The position numbers and the translations under genes were made by a program. DNA of 64,000 nt from NCBI RefSeq assembly GCF_017303315.1, contig NZ_JAFKOI010000006.1, forward strand, positions 150,508 through 214,507, read 5' to 3'. The stretch is from Bacillus sp. NTK071 (lineage in GTDB: Bacteria > Bacillota > Bacilli > Bacillales > Guptibacillaceae). Below are positions 17,870-26,362 of the stretch, piece after piece (position 1 is the first letter of the stretch; the number at the start of each line of letters is the position of its first letter). The notes below the pieces were generated by a model, which made no database searches, was not told where the DNA came from, and saw nothing but the letters and a program-made list of their open reading frames with translations.

Positions 17870-17895
17870 ACTTCTGAAAGTGCTTTCATTATACT
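17867..17895 (+). promoter_or_regulatory. fruRKA sigma-A promoter with cre in the spacer
   Basis: TTGACT (17867-17872) and TATACT (17890-17895) are separated by 17 bases. The spacer contains TGAAAGTGCTTTCA (17875-17888), a perfect palindrome that matches the cre consensus TGWAARCGNTWNCA at 13 of 14 positions. CcpA binding there would block RNA polymerase. Confidence 0.85.
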
Positions 17896-17919
17896 GTGGA
17901 TAGAAAGTAGGTGGTGAAC

Positions 17920-18669
17920 TTGCTAAATGCGGAGCGTCATTTCATCATATTACAAGTTCTGAAGGAAAAGGAAACAGCTACTGTACATGAGTTAAGTGAG
18001 GCTACAGGTGCTTCAGTATCGACAATACGTCGCGATCTTGTGCAGCTAGAAGACGAGAATAAATTGAAACGGGTTCATGGAGGAGCATCTCTTTTTAGCT
18101 CAAAGTGGACGGAGCCATCACTTGGTGAGAAATCTACTCAGAATCTTGACGAGAAGGCTAAGATTGCAGCTTATGCCGCTGAGTTAGTACAAGATGGTGA
18201 TTGTATTTTTCTTGATGCAGGAACAACGACACAAAAAATAGGCGAGTTCTTACATGGTAAAGAGGTCATTGTCGTAACGAATGGGTATCAGGTCATTGAG
18301 AATCTTATGGCAGAAGGTATTACGACTTATATCGTGGGTGGAAAGTTTAAAGCAAGAACAGGTGCGATGACAGGTCCGAAGGCGCTTGAAAGTATTGAAA
18401 CTTATCGATTTGATAAATGCTTTATTGGAATTAATGGTATTCATGAAACACTTGGGTATACAACAGCTGACCCAGATGAGGCCATTATCAAGAGAGCTGC
18501 GATAAAGCTCTCAAGAGAGTCATACATTGTCGCTGATTACTCCAAAATAGGTGAATCAGCATTCAGTAAAGTTGCAAACATAGAAGAGTGCACAATTATA
18601 ACCAATGAACATCCTGATAGTAATTACGATGCAATTAAACATACAACAGTAGAAGTGGTGAAAATATGA
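17920..18669 (+). CDS. fruR: DeoR-family repressor of the fructose operon, FruR
   Basis: About 249 residues. The N-terminal winged helix (ERHFIILQVLKE, then ATVHELSEATGASVSTIRRD) is followed by the DeoR sugar-phosphate sensor domain with FLDAGTTTQKIGEFL and KCFIGINGIHETLGYTT. It normally represses fruRKA until fructose 1-phosphate accumulates. The frame also offers GTG at 17911 and 17914. I choose TTG 17920, because AGGTGGTGA lies at proper spacing and the protein then begins MLNAERH as other FruR proteins do. The stop overlaps the fruK start. Confidence 0.93.
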   Translation: MLNAERHFIILQVLKEKETATVHELSEATGASVSTIRRDLVQLEDENKLKRVHGGASLFSSKWTEPSLGEKSTQNLDEKAKIAAYAAELVQDGDCIFLDAGTTTQKIGEFLHGKEVIVVTNGYQVIENLMAEGITTYIVGGKFKARTGAMTGPKALESIETYRFDKCFIGINGIHETLGYTTADPDEAIIKRAAIKLSRESYIVADYSKIGESAFSKVANIEECTIITNEHPDSNYDAIKHTTVEVVKI

Positions 18670-19592
18670 TATATACAATTACCTTAAATCCATCAGTAGA
18701 TTATATAATTCAACTCGATAACCTTAAGACAGGGCTAGTTAATACGGTCGATGAAGAAACGAAAATTGCTGGTGGAAAGGGTGTAAACGTAACGCGAGTT
18801 CTTAAAAGACTTGGTCATCAATCTACTGCTTTAGGTTTTGTAGGTGGGTTTACAGGTGAGTTTATCGAGAAGTCTTTAAATGATGAAGATTTGTCTACAG
18901 ATTTTATCCGCGTTGAGGGTGACACACGCATTAACATTAAACTCAAAAACGGTGAAGAAACGGAGATTAATGGGTTATCGCCAACCATCTCCGAACATAA
19001 TGTGGATCAATTATTTGAACAACTTTCTCATACAGTCGCTGGTGATTTGGTCGTGATGGCAGGTAGCGTACCTGCAAGCATTCATCAGTCAATCTATTCA
19101 CGTATTCTTCATTCTTTACCAGAGGGTGTACTAGCTATTGTAGACACGAAAGGAAAAGCGTTGGAAGAAACAGTGAAAGCAAAACCATTCCTCGTTAAAC
19201 CAAATCATCATGAGCTTGGCGATTTATTTGGGGTTGAAGTGACGACCGTTGATGATGCTGTGAAGTATGGCAAGAAAGTTCAAGCAATGGGCGCAGAGAA
19301 TGTTATCGTCTCTATGGCGGGAGATGGTGCGGTATTCATTACTAAAGAAGAAATTCTTTTCGGGAATGTGCCTGTTGGCCAGGTGAAAAACTCGGTTGGA
19401 GCAGGTGACTCTGTTGTAGCTGGTTTTCTAAGTACTTATATAGAAACAGGAGACCTCAAGCAAGCATTCGAATCAGGTATTGCAGCAGGAAGTGCTAGCG
19501 CATTTTCAGCAGGATTTTGTACAGAAGGGGAAGTCAAGGCTTTGCGTAAACAAATTGCGGTTAAATCGTATGATGATGGGGGAGGTCAATAA
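18666..19592 (+). CDS. fruK: 1-phosphofructokinase FruK
   Basis: A 308-residue PfkB/ribokinase-family kinase. The N-terminal substrate segment is TLNPSVDYIIQL, and AGGKGVNVTRVLKRLG is PfkB signature 1. The C-terminal VKNSVGAGDSVVAGFLSTY contains the anion hole and catalytic base (GAGDS). It phosphorylates fructose 1-phosphate to fructose 1,6-bisphosphate with ATP. ATG 18666 overlaps the fruR stop (ATGA), and fruA follows after two bases. Confidence 0.96.
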   Translation: MIYTITLNPSVDYIIQLDNLKTGLVNTVDEETKIAGGKGVNVTRVLKRLGHQSTALGFVGGFTGEFIEKSLNDEDLSTDFIRVEGDTRINIKLKNGEETEINGLSPTISEHNVDQLFEQLSHTVAGDLVVMAGSVPASIHQSIYSRILHSLPEGVLAIVDTKGKALEETVKAKPFLVKPNHHELGDLFGVEVTTVDDAVKYGKKVQAMGAENVIVSMAGDGAVFITKEEILFGNVPVGQVKNSVGAGDSVVAGFLSTYIETGDLKQAFESGIAAGSASAFSAGFCTEGEVKALRKQIAVKSYDDGGGQ

Positions 19593-19594
19593 TA

Positions 19595-21502
19595 ATGAGA
19601 ATCACAGAGTTATTAACAAAAAGAACAATGATTCTAGACCTTGAATCAAGTTCCAAAGATCAGGTTATTAATGAACTTTCTGAAAAACTATATTCTGCTG
19701 GTAATTTAAAGGACCTGCAGGCGTTTAAAAAGGCGATTCATGCGAGGGAAAACGAAAGTACGACTGGTATTGGTGAAGGTATAGCGATTCCTCATGCTAA
19801 GACTGCGGCAGTAAAGTCGCCGGGTATTGTATTCGGCCGTTCTGAAGTAGGGATAGACTATCAATCTCTTGATGGCCAACCCGCTCACTTGTTCTTTATG
19901 ATTGCGGCAACGGAAGGGGCCAACCAAATGCACCTTGAAGCCCTTTCGAGATTGTCTTCTTTCCTAATGGATACAGAATTTCGTAAAGGACTTTTGAAAG
20001 CGCGATCAGAAGAGGAAGTCCTTCAGGCGTTCGATCAAAAAGAAGAAGAAAATGAAGAGCCTGAAGAAGTGGAAGAAACAAATGAAGCAACTGGCAAAAT
20101 TCTTGCCGTAACTGCCTGCCCAACAGGCATTGCTCATACTTATATGGCGGCGGATGCATTAAAAGCAAAAGCGGCTGAATTAGGATACGGTGTGAAAGTG
20201 GAAACCAATGGTTCCGGTGGAGTGAAGAACCGCCTTACTGATGAAGAGATTGAGAAAGCTCCAGCTATTATTGTAGCGGCAGACACAAAAGTGGAAATGG
20301 ATCGTTTTAAAGGTAAGAAGGTGATTGAAGTTCCTGTAGCAGAAGCCATTCGAAAGCCAGCCGAGCTATTAAACAAGGCTAGTAGCGGTGATGCACCAAT
20401 CTACAAAACTTCTGGTTCATATGAAGATCAAATTAGTGAGAAGAAAAATGAAAGAAAAGGAAAGCAGTCTCCTTTTTATAAACACTTAATGAATGGTGTT
20501 TCAAACATGCTTCCTCTAGTTGTTGGAGGGGGTATCTTAATCGCTCTTTCCTTTATTTTTGGAATTAATGCCGCAGATCCTAATGATCCTAGTTACAACG
20601 CTTTTGCTGCAGCACTTAGCACAATTGGCGGTGGAAATGCATTTGCGCTTATGATTCCTGTTCTGGCTGGATTCATTGCAATGAGTATTGCAGACCGTCC
20701 TGGTCTTGCTCCTGGGCTTGTCGGTGGTCTAATGGCTTCAACGAATGGTGCTGGTTTCCTCGGTGGGTTAATTGCCGGATTCTTAGCAGGTTACGCGGTT
20801 CTACTTCTTAAAAGGCTGTTTTCAGGTCTACCTCAGTCACTTGAAGGGTTGAAACCTGTGTTGCTCTATCCGTTGTTTGGTATTTTTATTACTGGAATCA
20901 TTATGATGTATGTTGTAATTGAACCTGTAGGAGCTCTAAATACTGGTCTTGAGAATTGGTTAAGCGGCATGGGAACTACAAATAAACTATTACTTGGCCT
21001 AATTCTAGGGGGAATGATGGCAGTTGATATGGGGGGACCAATTAATAAAGCAGCCTTTACATTTGGGATTGCGATGATTGATGCTGGTAATCTTACGTAC
21101 CATGCCGCGATTATGGCGGGTGGAATGACGCCTCCACTAGGACTAGCACTTGCTACAACGTTATTTAAAAAGCGTTTTAACAAAACAGAGCGTGAAGCAG
21201 GTAAAGTAGCTTATGTGATGGGGGCTTCTTTCATAACAGAAGGAGCCATTCCGTTTGCAGCAGCTGATCCGGGCCGAGTAATCCCTTCTATTATTGTTGG
21301 ATCATCGGTTGCAGGTGCATTAACGATGTTATTTAACATCGCGTTACCAGCACCACATGGTGGAGCGTTTGTGATGTGGTCAGTAAATAATATTTCACTT
21401 TCTCATATCCTCCTCTATATTCTTGCCATTGTAATCGGTACGGTTATTACAGCTTTAATGGTAGGAATACTGAAAAAGTCGAAACCAGAAGTACAGGCAT
21501 AG
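19595..21502 (+). CDS. fruA: PTS fructose-specific EIIABC component
   Basis: A 635-residue fused permease with domain order A-B-C. EIIA has its phosphorylated His at residue 67 (GEGIAIPHAKT). An acidic linker (QKEEENEEPEEVEETNEA) leads to EIIB with Cys175 (VTACPTGIAHTYMAADAL). The EIIC membrane domain runs from about residue 295 to the end, with motifs including GGILIALSFIFG and MGGPINKAAFTFG. It imports fructose and phosphorylates it at C1 with phosphate from HPr. ATG 19595 lies behind GGGGGAGGTC. Confidence 0.96.
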   Translation: MRITELLTKRTMILDLESSSKDQVINELSEKLYSAGNLKDLQAFKKAIHARENESTTGIGEGIAIPHAKTAAVKSPGIVFGRSEVGIDYQSLDGQPAHLFFMIAATEGANQMHLEALSRLSSFLMDTEFRKGLLKARSEEEVLQAFDQKEEENEEPEEVEETNEATGKILAVTACPTGIAHTYMAADALKAKAAELGYGVKVETNGSGGVKNRLTDEEIEKAPAIIVAADTKVEMDRFKGKKVIEVPVAEAIRKPAELLNKASSGDAPIYKTSGSYEDQISEKKNERKGKQSPFYKHLMNGVSNMLPLVVGGGILIALSFIFGINAADPNDPSYNAFAAALSTIGGGNAFALMIPVLAGFIAMSIADRPGLAPGLVGGLMASTNGAGFLGGLIAGFLAGYAVLLLKRLFSGLPQSLEGLKPVLLYPLFGIFITGIIMMYVVIEPVGALNTGLENWLSGMGTTNKLLLGLILGGMMAVDMGGPINKAAFTFGIAMIDAGNLTYHAAIMAGGMTPPLGLALATTLFKKRFNKTEREAGKVAYVMGASFITEGAIPFAAADPGRVIPSIIVGSSVAGALTMLFNIALPAPHGGAFVMWSVNNISLSHILLYILAIVIGTVITALMVGILKKSKPEVQA

Positions 21503-21503
21503 T

Positions 21504-21532
21504 AAAAGGTCCCTATAGGGGCCCTTTTATTT
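21504..21532 (+). terminator. Terminator after fruA
   Basis: GGTCCC and GGGGCC form a six-pair stem over a TATA loop (one G-T pair), extended imperfectly by A and T runs and ending in TTTTATTT. Confidence 0.75.
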
Positions 21533-21627
21533 GACTTTGAAAAAGTATTACGTTGCGTTTTTACCACAATATGTTAAAAGCCCAGTCATGATGAGAGAGT
21601 ATGAGAAGGCGTGAGACACGATATATG

Positions 21628-21690
21628 TCCATCTCGTAAGTACAGATTATACTGAGATACAAATGTTAGCGTTTTCACTAACTATCTTAC
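21628..21690 (+). promoter_or_regulatory. Structured leader or operator region upstream of proI
   Basis: CGTAAG (about 21635-21640) can pair with CTTACG (about 21687-21692), enclosing a second inverted repeat GTTAG...CTAAC. The latter contains a cre-like TGTTAGCGTTTTCA (21664-21677, one mismatch from consensus). No T-box sequence is present, although proI is T-box controlled in some Bacillus. Function is uncertain. Confidence 0.3.
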
Positions 21691-21791
21691 GGGTATGCTC
21701 ATTTCTTGCAGTATAAAGGTTGAAGCGTTCAAAAAGCAGTGTTAGTATAAATGACCGTAGATGATTTTTCGGAAATCCAAAGGAGGCAATC

Positions 21792-22634
21792 ATGCTAGAA
21801 AATAAAACCGTAACGTTTATCGGAGCGGGTTCAATGGCAGAAGCAATGGCAGCAGGAATGATTGAGTCAGGTACTATTGAACCTGAACGTATTATTATGA
21901 CAAACAGAAGTAATGAACAACGTCGTCAGGAGCTTATGGAGAACCACGGCGTATTGGCGACTCAAAGTATAGAATTCGCAGTTCGTGAAGCTGACGTTGT
22001 TATCCTGGCAATGAAGCCAAAAGATGTTGAACGTGCATTAGAAGGAATTGAAGATTTCATTACAAATGAACAACTTCTACTTTCTGTTCTTGCTGGGGTA
22101 CCTTCATCATTTATTGAGGAAAAACTGGAAGGCGATCAACCAGTTATTCGCGTTATGCCGAACACATCAAGTATGATTGGTAAATCAATTTCTGCTCTTG
22201 CAGCAGGAGAACATGTATCTGATGAGCAGGTAACAACTGCCCGCGCACTTATTCGTTCAATTGGCGAAACCGTTGTGATCGCTGAAGAACAAATGGACGT
22301 ATTTACAGGTGTTGCAGGAAGCGGACCAGCTTATATTTATTATGTAATTGAGAGCCTCGAAAAAGCAGCAATTGAGGGTGGAATTGAAACGGAAACTGCT
22401 CGTAAAATGGCTGTCCAAACTGTACTCGGTGCAGGAATGATGGCAGAGCAATCAGAAGATTCCCCTTCAGCTCTTAGAAAGAAAGTGACTTCTCCAAATG
22501 GTACAACTCAAGCAGGACTTGAAGCATTGTATGAGAACGGTGGCGGAGAAGCATTTGAAGCTGCAGTGGAAAATGCTGCAACTCGTTCAAAAGAAATTAG
22601 TAACGAATTTAATAAAAAACCAGTTACACAGTAA
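21792..22634 (+). CDS. proI: Pyrroline-5-carboxylate reductase ProI
   Basis: A 280-residue enzyme. The N-terminal Rossmann motif GAGSMAEAMAAGM is followed by MTNRSNEQ in the NADPH-binding segment. The C-terminal dimerisation domain has GSGPAYIYYVIESL and KKVTSPNGTTQAGL, the P5CR signature. It reduces pyrroline-5-carboxylate to proline with NAD(P)H, the last step of proline synthesis. ATG 21792 sits behind AAAGGAGGCAATC. It is monocistronic, closed by a strong terminator. Confidence 0.96.
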   Translation: MLENKTVTFIGAGSMAEAMAAGMIESGTIEPERIIMTNRSNEQRRQELMENHGVLATQSIEFAVREADVVILAMKPKDVERALEGIEDFITNEQLLLSVLAGVPSSFIEEKLEGDQPVIRVMPNTSSMIGKSISALAAGEHVSDEQVTTARALIRSIGETVVIAEEQMDVFTGVAGSGPAYIYYVIESLEKAAIEGGIETETARKMAVQTVLGAGMMAEQSEDSPSALRKKVTSPNGTTQAGLEALYENGGGEAFEAAVENAATRSKEISNEFNKKPVTQ

Positions 22635-22635
22635 G

Positions 22636-22664
22636 AGCCGGTACAAACCGGTTCTTTTTTTTGA
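22636..22664 (+). terminator. Terminator after proI, merging with a repeat element
   Basis: GAGCCGGT pairs with ACCGGTTC (one G-T pair), followed by eight T. The right arm and T run coincide with the left end of the repeat element that follows. Confidence 0.88.
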
Positions 22665-22873
22665 TTGTTTTCGTAGACAATAAAGCGGTTGATTTCCGCT
22701 CCAGGATGCTCGCTTTCCGCGGGGCGGGCGTTGAGCCTCCTCGTCGCTAACGCTCCTGTGGGGTCTCACCTGTCCCGCTAGTCCCGCAGGAGTCGAGCAT
22801 CCTTCAGCTCCAATCAGCTAAGTGTTGTTCTCTATAGAAAAATCTTTTCAAAGCAACAATCTTTTAGAGAGCC
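22650..22873. repeat. Full-length intergenic TIR element with GC-rich palindromic core (copy A)
   Basis: The right end (GCAACAATCTTTTAGAGAGCC) matches the terminal repeat of the 48.4 kb copy; the left end is degenerate and fused to the proI terminator. The core is enclosed by TTCCGCTCCA (22694-22703) and TTCAGCTCCA (22803-22812), 109 bp apart. Within the core GGATGCTCG (22704-22712) pairs with CGAGCATCC (22794-22802), and CTCCTGTGGG (22753-22762) pairs with CCCGCAGGAG (22783-22792). No coding capacity. The remaining bases 22874-23068 hold no other assignable feature. Confidence 0.82.
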
Positions 22874-23068
22874 TTTCTTATTTTGTTGAAACTGTTTAGG
22901 GTTAGACTGTTAGAAATCATAAGATGTCGGGTACCATTAGTAATAAAATGGATGATCTGTCCCGAGTTTCCTCGTATTGGATGTTCTTTTCTTCAAAATG
23001 TTAGTAGAATAATAGAAGGAATATGATATGATAAGAAGTGGATAATTTGTTTGTTAGAGGAGGAAAAA

Positions 23069-23605
23069 ATGATGAAAAAAGGAATTTTTGCTCTTATTGC
23101 TGCATTTTTAGTCGCATTTCCTTTTGCGGGTACAGCAGCTAATGCTGAAGCGCAGGTTAGTGATGAAGTTAAAAAAGGTGTTACGGGTTACCTGGAAGAG
23201 GAACATTACGATTTTGATAAAGGTTCTCTCAAAGTTCAGGATGCTGAAACTTTCAAAGTTGATAGTTCAGCAGATAAAGATTTCAGTCAGGTTACTATGA
23301 TGGTAGTTGACTTTAGTACAGTACGTGACAATATTTTCTTTGAAGATCATACCCAGGTTCTTTTCTATGACACAGAAGCAAATGCTGTTCTTCCAGAAGC
23401 GAAAGTTTTAGATTTGGAGAAGGCGCAAGAGTTTAAGGACAGCCATGAAACAGGTCAGCATCTTCATATGGGTGTCATTTTATTCTTAAGTGCAATTATG
23501 TTCGTAGTTCCATTTCTTATTGCTTACTTGTGGTCAAAAAACAAATATTCTACACTAAGCTTTAAATTGAAAAACAATGTATATGAAACAAACTCTACTT
23601 TCTAA
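23069..23605 (+). CDS. Exported membrane-anchored protein of unknown function
   Basis: 178 residues. A signal peptide (MMKKGIFALIAAFLVAFPFAG, cleavage likely after A-N-A) is followed by an acidic extracytoplasmic domain of about 105 residues. One transmembrane segment (VILFLSAIMFVVPFLIAYLW) and a short basic cytoplasmic tail follow. I do not recognise the family. The frame opens at 23051, but ATG 23069 follows AGGAGGAAAAA and begins the signal peptide. It is flanked by terminators and a repeat element, so it stands alone. Confidence 0.82.
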   Translation: MMKKGIFALIAAFLVAFPFAGTAANAEAQVSDEVKKGVTGYLEEEHYDFDKGSLKVQDAETFKVDSSADKDFSQVTMMVVDFSTVRDNIFFEDHTQVLFYDTEANAVLPEAKVLDLEKAQEFKDSHETGQHLHMGVILFLSAIMFVVPFLIAYLWSKNKYSTLSFKLKNNVYETNSTF

Positions 23606-23619
23606 ATTTATTATGAAAC

Positions 23620-23656
23620 AAAATCCCCCTTCGAATTAAATCGAAGGGGGATTTCT
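23620..23656. terminator. Bidirectional terminator
   Basis: A perfect 14 bp stem, AAATCCCCCTTCGA (23621-23634) with its complement (23641-23654), separates the convergent exported-protein gene and ytzB. Confidence 0.92.
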
Positions 23657-23970
23657 TATTGAGATTGCAAGTCGACGAGTGTACCTGTTTCTGCATCTAC
23701 CATGAAATCAAGCTGTAGAAGCTGGTCATCTTTCTCACAAGTCAGTCCACCTGAGTAGACGGTGAATGGGAGATTGAATTTCTCAACTGAATCTGTTTTC
23801 ATATGAATCCAAGAGCCTTTAATCGTATACACAGGCTTAACAGCACCCTTTACGGCTTTAAGTGCTTTCTCGGGTGATAGGTACGTCTGTCTTGAAGCTA
23901 TTGAAGCCGTTGAAATAGCTGCAGCACTTGCGCCAATAAGCGCACCTACTAAAACATCTCTCGTTCTCAT
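23656..23970 (-). CDS. ytzB: YtzB-like exported PepSY-type small protein
   Basis: 104 residues. The N-terminus (DVLVGALIGASAAAISTASIA) is a signal or anchor helix. Residues 32-104 resemble a PepSY fold: SPEKALKAVKGAVK, a strand YTIKGSWI, and a final strand pair ending FMVDAETGTLVDLQSQ. Such domains are secreted protease-propeptide-like modules of unclear role. The location beside the M42 peptidase ytoP and near ytnP matches B. subtilis ytzB, supporting the symbol. Confidence 0.82.
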   Translation of the reverse strand: MRTRDVLVGALIGASAAAISTASIASRQTYLSPEKALKAVKGAVKPVYTIKGSWIHMKTDSVEKFNLPFTVYSGGLTCEKDDQLLQLDFMVDAETGTLVDLQSQ

Positions 23971-24138
23971 TCTCCTGAATTCTCCCTTCTAAAACTAGCC
24001 TATTTCATTTCCCTCTTCAGTATATCGGAAGTTGTGCTTCCAACCAAATGTTTATACTGAAAATTCATCACACTAGCAACACCTATTCAGATTCGATACA
24101 ATAGAAAGAGAAAATAGGTTCGATGAAAGGGGATACAT

Positions 24139-25206
24139 ATGAAAGAAGAAACGCTGTCACTATTTAAAACGTTAACAGAACTACAAGGAGCACCAGGGTT
24201 TGAACATGATGTTAGAAAGTTTGTGAAGGGTGAAATCAGTAAATATAGTGATGAAATTATTCAAGATAACCTCGGAAGTGTTTTCGGAGTGAAAAGGAAT
24301 TCAGGTCCACGTATAATGGTTGCGGGGCATATGGACGAAGTAGGATTCATGGTTACATCAATTACTGAAAATGGTATGCTACGCTTTCAGCCACTTGGTG
24401 GATGGTGGAGTCAAGTGCTTCTTGCCCAGCGCGTCGAGGTTATGACGAAGAATGGTCCGATCCCAGGTGTCATTGGCTCCATTCCTCCACATCTGCTTGA
24501 TGATGCAACACGTAATAAACCAATGGCAATTAAGAACATGCTGATAGATATTGGTGCAGATAACAAAGAAGATGCTGAGCAAATTGGTGTTAAACCAGGA
24601 CAACAAATTGTTCCAACTTGTCCATTCACTCCAATGGCAAACAATAAGAAAATTATGGCCAAGGCTTGGGATAACCGTTATGGAGTTGGCCTTGCGATTG
24701 AACTCCTCAAGGAACTTCAAAATGAAGAACTTCCAAACGAATTGTATTCTGGAGCAACAGTTCAAGAGGAAGTCGGATTAAGAGGGGCTCAAACAGCAGC
24801 AAACATGATCAATCCAGATCTTTTCTATGCCCTTGATGCAAGTCCAGCAAACGATATGACAGGTGATAAAAGTGAATTCGGACAGCTAGGAAAAGGGGCA
24901 CTACTTAGAATTTATGATCGCTCCATGGTAACGCATCAAGGATTAAGAGATTTTGTCCTTGATACTGCTGAAAGCAATGAAATCCCGTACCAATATTTCA
25001 TTTCTCAAGGTGGAACGGATGCAGGTCGAGTTCATTTATCGAATAATGGCGTACCTTCAGCTGTGGTTGGGATCTGTTCAAGATACATTCATACTTCATC
25101 TTCCATTATTCACGTTGATGATTATGCTGCAGCAAAAGAGTTGCTCATTAAGCTCGTTAAATCAACTGATCAAACGGCAGTCGATAGTATTCGATCTAAC
25201 GTGTAA
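24139..25206 (+). CDS. ytoP: M42 family aminopeptidase YtoP
   Basis: A 355-residue dinuclear metallopeptidase. [12 protein letters not shown] supplies the first metal His/Asp, and [15 protein letters not shown] the bridging Asp. [13 protein letters not shown] holds the catalytic and metal Glu residues, and [10 protein letters not shown] and a final His (SRYIHTSSS) complete the site. The family comprises cytosolic tetrahedral aminopeptidases, often labelled glutamyl aminopeptidase or endoglucanase, which trim short peptides. ATG 24139 is preceded by AAAGGGGATACAT. Confidence 0.93.
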   Translation: MKEETLSLFKTLTELQGAPGFEHDVRKFVKGEISKYSDEIIQDNLGSVFGVKRNSGPRIMVAGHMDEVGFMVTSITENGMLRFQPLGGWWSQVLLAQRVEVMTKNGPIPGVIGSIPPHLLDDATRNKPMAIKNMLIDIGADNKEDAEQIGVKPGQQIVPTCPFTPMANNKKIMAKAWDNRYGVGLAIELLKELQNEELPNELYSGATVQEEVGLRGAQTAANMINPDLFYALDASPANDMTGDKSEFGQLGKGALLRIYDRSMVTHQGLRDFVLDTAESNEIPYQYFISQGGTDAGRVHLSNNGVPSAVVGICSRYIHTSSSIIHVDDYAAAKELLIKLVKSTDQTAVDSIRSNV

Positions 25207-25208
25207 GT

Positions 25209-25236
25209 TAAAGGAGCCATAGCGGCTCCTTTTGTT
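25209..25236 (+). terminator. Terminator after ytoP
   Basis: AAAGGAGCC and GGCTCCTTTT form the stem around ATAGC, followed by TTTTGTTT. Confidence 0.88.
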
Positions 25237-25281
25237 TGCAGAAATGTGTCCTCTAACAAATAACCTAAAGGAGGTTAGCTT

Positions 25282-25785
25282 TTGGTACAAGTTGCAGTAG
25301 GATCCACAAATCCAGTCAAAGTAAATGCTGTAATCGCCTGTTTCGGTGAAGAAGCAGAAGGAATATCTGTTCCATCTGGGGTTCGGGACCAGCCATGGGG
25401 GGATGAAGAAACAATAATAGGTGCAAAACAACGGGCGAAAGCAGCAATGAAACAAGCACAAGCAAAAATCGGAATAGGACTTGAAGGCGGAGTACAGTTG
25501 ATTGATGAGCAACTTTATGTATGCAATTGGGGTGCACTTGTTGATGAAGATGGAGTGGAGATTGTCGCTGGTGGTGCAAGATTTCCACTTCCAGAGGAGA
25601 TTAAAGAAAAAATGGTTCAGGGTGAAGAATTAGGGCCAGTCATCTCAGCGTTTGCAAAAAGATCAGAAGTAAACAAAAAAGAAGGCGCAATCGGAATTTT
25701 CACCAACAGCGCCATTACGAGAACAGACATGTATAAACAAATTGTAGAATTATTACTTGGTCAATATCATTTCTATACTCGTTAG
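25282..25785 (+). CDS. DUF84 family inosine/xanthosine triphosphatase
   Basis: A 167-residue protein of the DUF84/YjjX family. The N-terminal GSTNPVKVNAV is the nucleotide-binding segment. The central AKAAMKQAQAKIGIGLEGGV and EGAIGIFTNSAITR are the conserved blocks. Relatives hydrolyse non-canonical purine triphosphates (ITP, XTP), cleaning the nucleotide pool. The start is TTG 25282 with AAAGGAGG eight bases before. It overlaps the convergent ytoQ stop by four bases. Confidence 0.9.
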   Translation: MVQVAVGSTNPVKVNAVIACFGEEAEGISVPSGVRDQPWGDEETIIGAKQRAKAAMKQAQAKIGIGLEGGVQLIDEQLYVCNWGALVDEDGVEIVAGGARFPLPEEIKEKMVQGEELGPVISAFAKRSEVNKKEGAIGIFTNSAITRTDMYKQIVELLLGQYHFYTR

Positions 25786-26228
25786 TTTGTTTCGAAAATA
25801 TAAGACAATGCTTTAAGAGCTTGCTCCTTAGTCTCTACTACTAATTGGGCCTTGTTGGCAATCTCTTTCAAGGGATGATGCAATGATTCCGGGCGAATGA
25901 GAATAAGTGGCTTTTGAAGAGCAATAGCGGTTCCTGCATCCATTGCGCTGTTCCACTGCTTATAGTCCTCCCCAAACAATGCGATCACAACATCAGATTT
26001 ATTCAAAAGTACTTGAGTTCTAAGGTTGTTTATTTCAGAAGCCGCTTCATCTTTAAAGATCGCATTCGGTTGTTCACCTTTAATCTCTTCACCAATGTTA
26101 TCTGATCGATCGTGATTTTCCATTGGACCAACGAAATGAATAGGAAGCTCCATTTTTTGTGCTTTGCTCTTTAATTCACTACGCCAATTATCGTGAATTT
26201 GTCCTGCGAGATAAACTGTTAATTCCAT
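25782..26228 (-). CDS. ytoQ: YtoQ family protein
   Basis: A 148-residue soluble protein of the YtoQ family. The N-terminus VYLAGQIHDNWR and the central NKSDVVIALFGEDYKQWNSA resemble nucleoside deoxyribosyltransferase-like Rossmann folds, but no activity is established for this family. ATG 26228 follows AAGGAGGCGTTACTG. It is convergent with the DUF84 gene with a four-base overlap and sits in the same neighbourhood as in B. subtilis. Confidence 0.9.
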   Translation of the reverse strand: MELTVYLAGQIHDNWRSELKSKAQKMELPIHFVGPMENHDRSDNIGEEIKGEQPNAIFKDEAASEINNLRTQVLLNKSDVVIALFGEDYKQWNSAMDAGTAIALQKPLILIRPESLHHPLKEIANKAQLVVETKEQALKALSYIFETN

Positions 26229-26362
26229 CAGTAACGCCTCCTTAAATATGATAACGAAATGATTGTATCATGGGGTTTCGGGATATTCCCAGTAAAGTGA
26301 ACGTCGTATTGTGCTAATTGTGAAGTGTATACTACTAGTGGATAAGGTGGAAGGAGAGTAAG

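Noticed and set aside
21503..21791. T-box riboswitch upstream of proI
   Set aside because: Looked for the GGGTGGTACCGCG-type sequence and a terminator; neither is present.
17644..22873. CRISPR array formed by the repeated intergenic sequences
   Set aside because: Copies are kilobases apart, longer than CRISPR repeats and without spacers or cas genes; they are dispersed elements.
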